Shown here: piece after piece, positions 63,836 to 64,000 of the stretch
How the letters are laid out: every line of letters starts with the position of its first letter
Numbering within the stretch: position 1 is the first letter of the stretch
Assembly: GCF_039908645.1 (NCBI RefSeq)
Contig: NZ_CP150917.1
Location: forward strand, 3,297,501 to 3,361,500
DNA: 64,000 nt
Source: Pseudomonas helvetica
Lineage (GTDB): Bacteria; Pseudomonadota; Gammaproteobacteria; Pseudomonadales; Pseudomonadaceae
Direction of reading: 5' to 3'
Position numbers and translations under genes: made by a program
Notes under the pieces: model-generated
Told to the model about the DNA's origin: nothing
Database searches by the model: none
What the model saw: the letters and a program-made list of their open reading frames with translations, nothing else

Positions 63836-64000
63836 TCAATGAGTGGTCATTCCGGCCATATGCATCATCAGCCGGAACAAGCTCGCCACTGCCCCCAGCG
63901 CAATCACACTGCCGAACCAGATAGCGATCAACCAAAGAACCCGTCGATACCAAGGGGAGGATTGGTTTTGCGTGACCGACTCTTCACTCGTCAGAGCGCT
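63836..64000 (-). CDS. small DUF2474-like membrane protein, 5' end beyond window
   Basis: The minus strand is open for 55 codons from the edge to the stop at 63836. It encodes a short polar head, then PWYRRVLWLIAIWFGSVIA and one membrane segment, ending MAGMTTH. The pattern matches the DUF2474 family, which in Pseudomonas usually follows the cyanide-insensitive bd-type oxidase genes (cioAB/cydAB) as a small partner. The start codon lies outside the window. Confidence 0.7.
   Translation of the reverse strand, partial: SALTSEESVTQNQSSPWYRRVLWLIAIWFGSVIALGAVASLFRLMMHMAGMTTH

Overview
The window reads as a chromosomal segment of a Pseudomonas of the P. fluorescens group, probably a soil or plant-associated strain. 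The basis is the high-GC codon use, an MvaT/MvaU-type xenogeneic silencer, typical Pseudomonas REP sequences, and the set of catabolic modules: aco, mdc, dsd, ornithine cyclodeaminase, sorAB and cstA. I saw no rRNA, tRNA or CRISPR array. Calls are by recognition of family motifs; no database search was run.

Layout. (a) 1-7025: a CaiB/BaiF CoA-transferase (cut by the window edge), a divergent LysR regulator, and a four-gene polyamine-type ABC importer closed by a strong terminator. (b) 7026-12740: a scarred region. An mvaU-like gene has lost its first codons to an IS3-type insertion. Two direct copies of an IS end (7375 and 9019) flank a thymidylate-kinase-like gene and an unknown gene. A dapA-like pseudogene abuts a fragment of a group II intron reverse transcriptase. 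An FHS-family sugar permease, a PfkB sugar kinase and an AraC C-terminal fragment follow. (c) 12741-21312: a sucrose or fructo-oligosaccharide module with a ScrY-like porin, a divergent MalEFGK-type ABC importer, a cytoplasmic GH32 hydrolase and a LacI repressor. A perfect 12-bp palindrome between porin and importer is the likely operator. (d) 21536-29143: acetoin catabolism, acoX-acoA-acoB-acoC-bdh, with a sigma-54 promoter and an upstream dyad, and the divergent activator gene acoR.

(e) 29320-33651: an Lrp-type regulator facing an HDAC-fold acetylpolyamine amidohydrolase, ornithine cyclodeaminase and an amino-acid permease; this may be a deacetylate-then-cyclise route to proline. (f) 33953-39250: wrbA, a Gfa-like protein and a D-serine module (dsdX-dsdA-dsdC). 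(g) 39330-42883: small unknowns, one cystatin-like, then periplasmic sulfite dehydrogenase sorAB. (h) 42952-47529: a NarL-type two-component system divergent from cstA-ybdD. (i) 47810-53474: an MliC/LprI-like secreted protein, gamma-glutamyltransferase, and the conserved but poorly understood transglutaminase / alpha-E / circularly permuted ATP-grasp trio.

(j) 54264-62582: malonate decarboxylase, with mdcR convergent to mdcA-B-C-D-E-G-H-L-M; most junctions overlap by 1-8 bases and a REPIN separates the convergent ends. (k) 62805-64000: a DyP-type peroxidase, a strong terminator and the 3' part of a small DUF2474-like membrane protein.

Most of the window is ordinary metabolic accessory genome. 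The unusual parts are the scarred region 7.0-12.7 kb, the amidohydrolase/cyclodeaminase module, the ATP-grasp trio, and a CaiB-like protein that appears to lack the family's catalytic aspartate.
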